Shown piece by piece: positions 6,792 to 9,711 of a stretch of DNA of 9,711 bases (the first letter of the stretch is position 1; each line of letters starts with the position of its first letter). Below the pieces are notes generated by a model, which saw only the letters and a program-made list of their open reading frames with translations, had not been told where the DNA came from and did no database searches. Where the stretch lies: the NCBI GenBank assembly GCA_937901265.1, contig CALCHA010000408.1, positions 1 through 9,711 of the forward strand, in the 5' to 3' direction. Both the position numbers and the translations under genes were made by a program. The stretch is from an uncultured Phycisphaerales bacterium. GTDB lineage: Bacteria; Planctomycetota; Phycisphaerae; WQYP01.

Positions 6792-6895
6792 CGGAGGTAA
6801 TTGGTAATTAGCAATTGGTAATTGGCCTTCGCGGCCCGCGGGGGCCCGCACTCACGCGACAGCGAATTACCATTTACCCATTATCAATTACTCCG
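6792..6895. repeat. Inverted array of seven-base repeats around a GC-rich core
   Basis: The left arm (6796-6823) holds four consecutive heptamers: GGTAATT, GGTAATT, AGCAATT, GGTAATT. The right arm (6865-6892) holds four heptamers in inverted orientation: AATTACC, ATTTACC, CATTATC, AATTACT. With their CGGAG/CTCCG ends the two arms match as reverse complements at 27 of 33 aligned positions with one gap. The 37-base core between them is very GC-rich and can fold imperfectly (GCGGCCC facing GGGCCCGC). The arms are AT-rich, unlike everything around them. Transcribed, the element would form a long hairpin between the 312-residue gene and tssK. It resembles short tandemly repeated repetitive (STRR) elements or a small palindromic (REP/MITE-like) element. 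Confidence 0.75.
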
Positions 6896-6948
6896 AAAAA
6901 GAACCAGACCTCGGTCCCCTGTGGACCGCCCAGACAAGGACTTCCCCC

Positions 6949-8337
6949 ATGCCCGGTCCCGTCCATTGGCACGAAGGCCTGTTCCTTCAGCCCCATCACC
7001 TTCAGACGATGCAGCACTTCGTCCTTGACCGCATCAACACCGAGCGGCGTCTGGCCTACACGTTTCCCTACGGCGTCATCGACATGAAGGTCTCCTCCGA
7101 CGCCCTGGAAAACATGCTGGTCCGCTTCGATCGCCTGCGCGCCATCATGCCTTCGGGCATCGAGGTCAGCTTTCCGGAAAACGCCGACCTGCCCTCCCTG
7201 GACATCAAGGCCGCCTTCGAAGCCTCCTCGCAGCCCTTCACCGTCTCGCTGGCGATCCCCCTGTGGTACGACTCCCGGGCCAACGCGATCGATTCCTCCT
7301 CGAACAACGGTGGGGGGGGCAACGGGGACTGGCGGGTGAAGCGCATCTACAAGATCTCTGAAATTCAGCGGGCGGACGAAAACACCGGCGAGAACGCGCA
7401 GCCCATGATGGTTCGCCGCCTCAACGCCCGGCTCATCCTCTCCGACGACGACCATACCGACCTCGAAACCCTCCCCCTCCTGCGGATCGCCCACGCCACC
7501 GGACAAGATGTCGGTACCGCCCGGCAGGAGCCCGCTTACATTCCCCCGGCGCTGGTCATCGGCGGGTCATCGACCCTGCGCGAACGCCTCCGCGACCTCA
7601 CGAATCAGGTGCAGGCTTCCCGCACGACGCTGGTCCAGCAGATCACCGCCGGCGGTTTTTCCATCGACGCCATGCGCGGCGTTCAGTTCGAACAGGCCAT
7701 GCGGCTCCGCACGCTTAACCGCTATGCCGCCCGTCTGGGCTCGCTCATCAATGTGGCTCATCTGATCAAGCCTTTTGAGTTCTACCTCGACCTGCGGGAG
7801 CTCCTCGGCGAACTTGCCGCCGGGCAACCCGCGCGGGACAAGGAATTTCTCGTTCCCGAGTATGACCACGACAACCTGCAGTCCTCATTTGATGACCTGA
7901 TCAACAAGATTCGCTCGCTGCTGGGCGGGACGGTGCAGGAACGCTACCTCAAGATCGATTTTGTCCAGGAGGGGGGCGTGCTGTCCCTGCAGAAGCCTCT
8001 GGAGGAGGAGCACCTGGACAAACCGACCGATTACTTCCTGGGCATCAAGACGCGCGAAGACCACGCCGCGGTGGCCAAGCTGGTCGAGGATGGCGACAAG
8101 TTCAAGCTGATGGCCAAAACGATGATCCAGCAGCGTATCTGGGGTATCAAGCTGCAGGAAGAGCGCCATCCGCCGCTGACGCTGCCCGCGAAGGGGGATC
8201 TTTTCTACTACCGCCTGATGCGCGGCGAGTCCGCCCGCATGTGGGATCGCATCAAAGAAGAAAAAATGATGGCCGCCCGCTGGCCCGATATGCAGACTTC
8301 GGACTTCCAACTCGCGTTGTATATGCCGATCCCCTGA
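6949..8337 (+). CDS. tssK: T6SS baseplate subunit TssK
   Basis: The product has 462 residues, close to the usual TssK length of about 450. The N-terminus carries the family signature VHWHEGLFLQPHHLQ (residues 5-19), equivalent to the VxWxEGMFLRPQHFQ of known TssK proteins. TssK is a cytoplasmic trimer that joins the baseplate (TssEFG) to the TssLM membrane complex. The ATG at 6949 has AAGGA (6936-6940) 8 bases upstream, and the signature begins four residues after it, which fixes the start. Residues about 113-126 form a Ser/Asn/Gly-rich loop (SSSNNGGGGNG) encoded partly by eight consecutive G (7312-7319). This is an insertion compared with the compact family core. The C-terminal third (VEDGDKFKLMAK, then FYYRL and MWDRIKEE) fits the TssK C-terminal domain that contacts TssL. 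tssL follows after 39 bases. The gene looks intact. Confidence 0.95.
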   Translation: MPGPVHWHEGLFLQPHHLQTMQHFVLDRINTERRLAYTFPYGVIDMKVSSDALENMLVRFDRLRAIMPSGIEVSFPENADLPSLDIKAAFEASSQPFTVSLAIPLWYDSRANAIDSSSNNGGGGNGDWRVKRIYKISEIQRADENTGENAQPMMVRRLNARLILSDDDHTDLETLPLLRIAHATGQDVGTARQEPAYIPPALVIGGSSTLRERLRDLTNQVQASRTTLVQQITAGGFSIDAMRGVQFEQAMRLRTLNRYAARLGSLINVAHLIKPFEFYLDLRELLGELAAGQPARDKEFLVPEYDHDNLQSSFDDLINKIRSLLGGTVQERYLKIDFVQEGGVLSLQKPLEEEHLDKPTDYFLGIKTREDHAAVAKLVEDGDKFKLMAKTMIQQRIWGIKLQEERHPPLTLPAKGDLFYYRLMRGESARMWDRIKEEKMMAARWPDMQTSDFQLALYMPIP

Positions 8338-8350
8338 GGAATGACCTTTT

Positions 8351-8364
8351 GACCACTGACCACT
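8351..8364. repeat. Tandem heptamer GACCACT, two copies
   Basis: GACCACT occurs twice in tandem (8351-8357, 8358-8364), preceded by TT and followed by GAG, in the 39-base gap between tssK and tssL. It is a second seven-base repeat family, different from GGTAATT at 6796-6892 but with the same period and also intergenic. It sits where the tssL ribosome binding site would be expected. Confidence 0.5.
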
Positions 8365-8376
8365 GAGAACTTCGTT

Positions 8377-9138
8377 ATGACGACTTTCGCCTCCGGCGCC
8401 TCCCTGCTGCCCACCCAGGTGCGGCAAATGTCCCTGTTGGATATCTGCGAACCACTGTTTCAGTACATCTGCCGCCTGAATCGCTCAGCGCGAAAGGGGG
8501 GCAACTACGACTTGTCGCAGGTGCAATCCGAAATTCGCGGGCTGCTCATGCAGGCAAAGAATCAGGCGGTGACGTCCAACCATGCCGAGGCATGGGAGAA
8601 GATCGAACTGGTCCTGATTTTCTTTTGCGATTTTATGATCAAAGAGTCGGTGTTGCCGTGGGCCCGGGAGTGGAAGGAACTGGCCTTTGAGCGGCATGAG
8701 ATGGCGGGGGATGAGAAGTTTTTCGACCTGCTTGAGGAAACGCTGAAGGACCGGTCGGCGACGGCGAATGACCGGCTGTCGGTGTTCTATGTCTGTATGG
8801 GGCTGGGGTTTACGGGCTGGTACACGGGGCAGCCGGAGTACCTTCGCCGCAAGATGAAGGAAATCGCGGCCCGGCTGCAGGCCACCGGGCAGTTCGGCGA
8901 TACCCAGCGGCTGTGTCCGGACGCGTATGAGAAGGTCGACACGCGTGACTTGATTGAACCGCCGGGCACGAAGCTCATCGGCATCGCGATCGTCCTCATC
9001 GGCCTGATCATCGTGCTGTTCGTGGCCTACGGATACCTTTATCACGTCGCCTCCAAAAAGCTGGGCGACTCCCTTCAGCAGGTCTCCGATCACTCCCAGC
9101 AATTCACCAGCCAAACTGCTGGAAAGGACGCCAAATGA
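8377..9138 (+). CDS. tssL: T6SS inner-membrane protein TssL (DotU family)
   Basis: The product has 253 residues. A cytoplasmic helical domain holds DotU landmarks: LLDICEPLFQYICRL near the N-terminus, KFFDLLEETL (114-123) and VFYVCMGLGFTGWY (136-149). A single membrane segment lies at about 200-222 (IGIAIVLIGLIIVLFVAYGYL), followed by a roughly 30-residue Gln/Ser-rich tail that should lie in the periplasm. There is no peptidoglycan-binding OmpA-like extension. TssL pairs with TssM in the inner membrane and its cytoplasmic hook contacts TssK. The ATG at 8377 has no clear ribosome site. The internal ATG at 8428 (MSLLDICEP) is an alternative that would remove 17 residues and begin right at the conserved part. 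The 3' end overlaps the tssM start as ATGA, indicating translational coupling. Codons here favour G-ending forms more than in the first genes of the window. Confidence 0.93.
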   Translation: MTTFASGASLLPTQVRQMSLLDICEPLFQYICRLNRSARKGGNYDLSQVQSEIRGLLMQAKNQAVTSNHAEAWEKIELVLIFFCDFMIKESVLPWAREWKELAFERHEMAGDEKFFDLLEETLKDRSATANDRLSVFYVCMGLGFTGWYTGQPEYLRRKMKEIAARLQATGQFGDTQRLCPDAYEKVDTRDLIEPPGTKLIGIAIVLIGLIIVLFVAYGYLYHVASKKLGDSLQQVSDHSQQFTSQTAGKDAK

Positions 9139-9711
9139 AATCCATGCTCCCCAAGGGCGTCAGCCCGTCGCATCTCGGCAACCTCCCCGCCCCCGCGAAA
9201 GGCGCTCTGGCGCTCATGTCCGGTGGCGGCATCATGACGGTGGCCTGGTTCGCCACCAATGGTGACCGCAACGCTATGCTGATCGTGGGCCTGGGGCTGG
9301 TCGTGGTGGTGTTGCTGCTCGGCGCCTACCGCGCCCTGCTGGGCTGGTTCCGCAAGCGCCGCGCGGCGCCGCTCTCGCAGGGCCTCGCCGGCAATGCCGC
9401 CGCCGCCCCCACCGGCATTTCCGAACCCGCCCGCCGCGCCCGCCTGGATGATCTCCGCCGGAACTTTGACCAGGGGGTCGAAAAATTCCGCGCGGCCGGC
9501 AAAAATATGTACTCCGTGCCGTGGTACGTGCTCGTCGGGGAGCCCGGCTCGGGCAAGACCGAGGCCATCCGCCATTGCAACGTCGGATTTCCGCCGGGCC
9601 TGCAGGACCAGCTTCAGGGCGCCGGCGGCACGCTTAATATGAACTGGTGGTTCACGAACTCCGCGATCATCCTCGACACCGCCGGGCGGCTGATGTTCGA
9701 GGAGGTCGTCC
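9135..9711 (+). CDS. tssM: T6SS inner-membrane NTPase TssM (IcmF family), 5' part
   Basis: The first 192 codons are present; the gene runs off the window end. The start ATG overlaps the tssL stop (ATGA at 9135-9138), with AAAGGA (9123-9128) 6 bases upstream. Two hydrophobic segments at about residues 24-40 and 48-69 form the N-terminal membrane hairpin. A basic RKRR follows at 73-76, then the cytoplasmic NTPase domain: SVPWYVLVGEPGSGKT with Walker A Gly135-Thr142 (Lys141), GGTLNMNWWFTNSAIILDTAGR with the Walker B-like Asp181 and DTAG motif. These match the IcmF pattern of PWY, GPPGxGKT, GGT, WWF and LDTAGR closely. TssM spans the periplasm and binds TssJ, forming the channel of the membrane complex with TssL. 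The complete Walker A argues that nucleotide binding is kept, although this motif is not conserved in every TssM. A full gene should be over 3 kb. Confidence 0.95.
   Translation, partial: MKSMLPKGVSPSHLGNLPAPAKGALALMSGGGIMTVAWFATNGDRNAMLIVGLGLVVVVLLLGAYRALLGWFRKRRAAPLSQGLAGNAAAAPTGISEPARRARLDDLRRNFDQGVEKFRAAGKNMYSVPWYVLVGEPGSGKTEAIRHCNVGFPPGLQDQLQGAGGTLNMNWWFTNSAIILDTAGRLMFEEVV

Noticed and set aside
5823..6851. 342-residue open frame on the - strand covering the 312-residue gene
   Set aside because: The + strand frame has a promoter, a ribosome site and T6SS context. The - strand product is Gly/Arg/Asp-rich shadow sequence running into the heptamer repeat.
6796..6892. CRISPR-like array
   Set aside because: The repeats are 7 bases long, directly adjacent without spacers, and arranged as two inverted blocks.

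Overview
This GC-rich window holds part of a type VI secretion system (T6SS) locus. All genes I accept are on the + strand. The firm anchors are tssK (baseplate adaptor), tssL (DotU-type inner-membrane protein) and the first 192 codons of tssM (IcmF-type inner-membrane NTPase), in that order and tightly packed. tssL and tssM overlap by ATGA. Upstream lies a small lipoprotein gene with a TssJ-like C-terminal half, so the window probably encodes a membrane complex (TssJ-like, TssL, TssM) plus the adaptor that links it to the baseplate.

Layout. Positions 1-387 are the 3' end of an unrecognised gene. Positions 469-1080 encode a lipoprotein (TssJ candidate). Positions 1081-1205 are intergenic and carry a perfect 13-bp stem-loop directly followed by TATAAT. 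Positions 1206-5690 encode a 1494-residue protein with a degenerate protein-kinase-like N-terminus, one membrane segment, about 800 residues of mostly helical sequence, and a C-terminal FGE-sulfatase/SUMF1-like domain. Positions 5691-5852 are intergenic with a good sigma70-type promoter. Positions 5853-6791 encode a 312-residue protein, starting at TTG, that may be related to the C-terminal part of T6SS FHA proteins. Positions 6792-6895 hold an inverted array of seven-base repeats. Then follow tssK (6949-8337), tssL (8377-9138) and tssM (9135 to the window end).

The most interesting item is the 1494-residue protein. In Pseudomonas aeruginosa the T6SS is activated by the transmembrane kinase PpkA together with TagR, a separate periplasmic protein with an FGE-like fold. 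Here a kinase-like domain and an FGE-like domain sit on one chain, on opposite sides of a single membrane segment. The kinase domain lacks the catalytic Asp of the HRD motif and the FGE-like domain contains no cysteine, so both look like binding or signalling modules rather than enzymes. I infer a one-piece transmembrane sensor or scaffold for T6SS assembly.

Organism. The high GC, divergent T6SS components, seven-base intergenic repeats and kinase/FGE architecture suggest a non-proteobacterial host, perhaps Planctomycetota (Phycisphaerae-like). This is an impression without a phylogenetic marker to support it.
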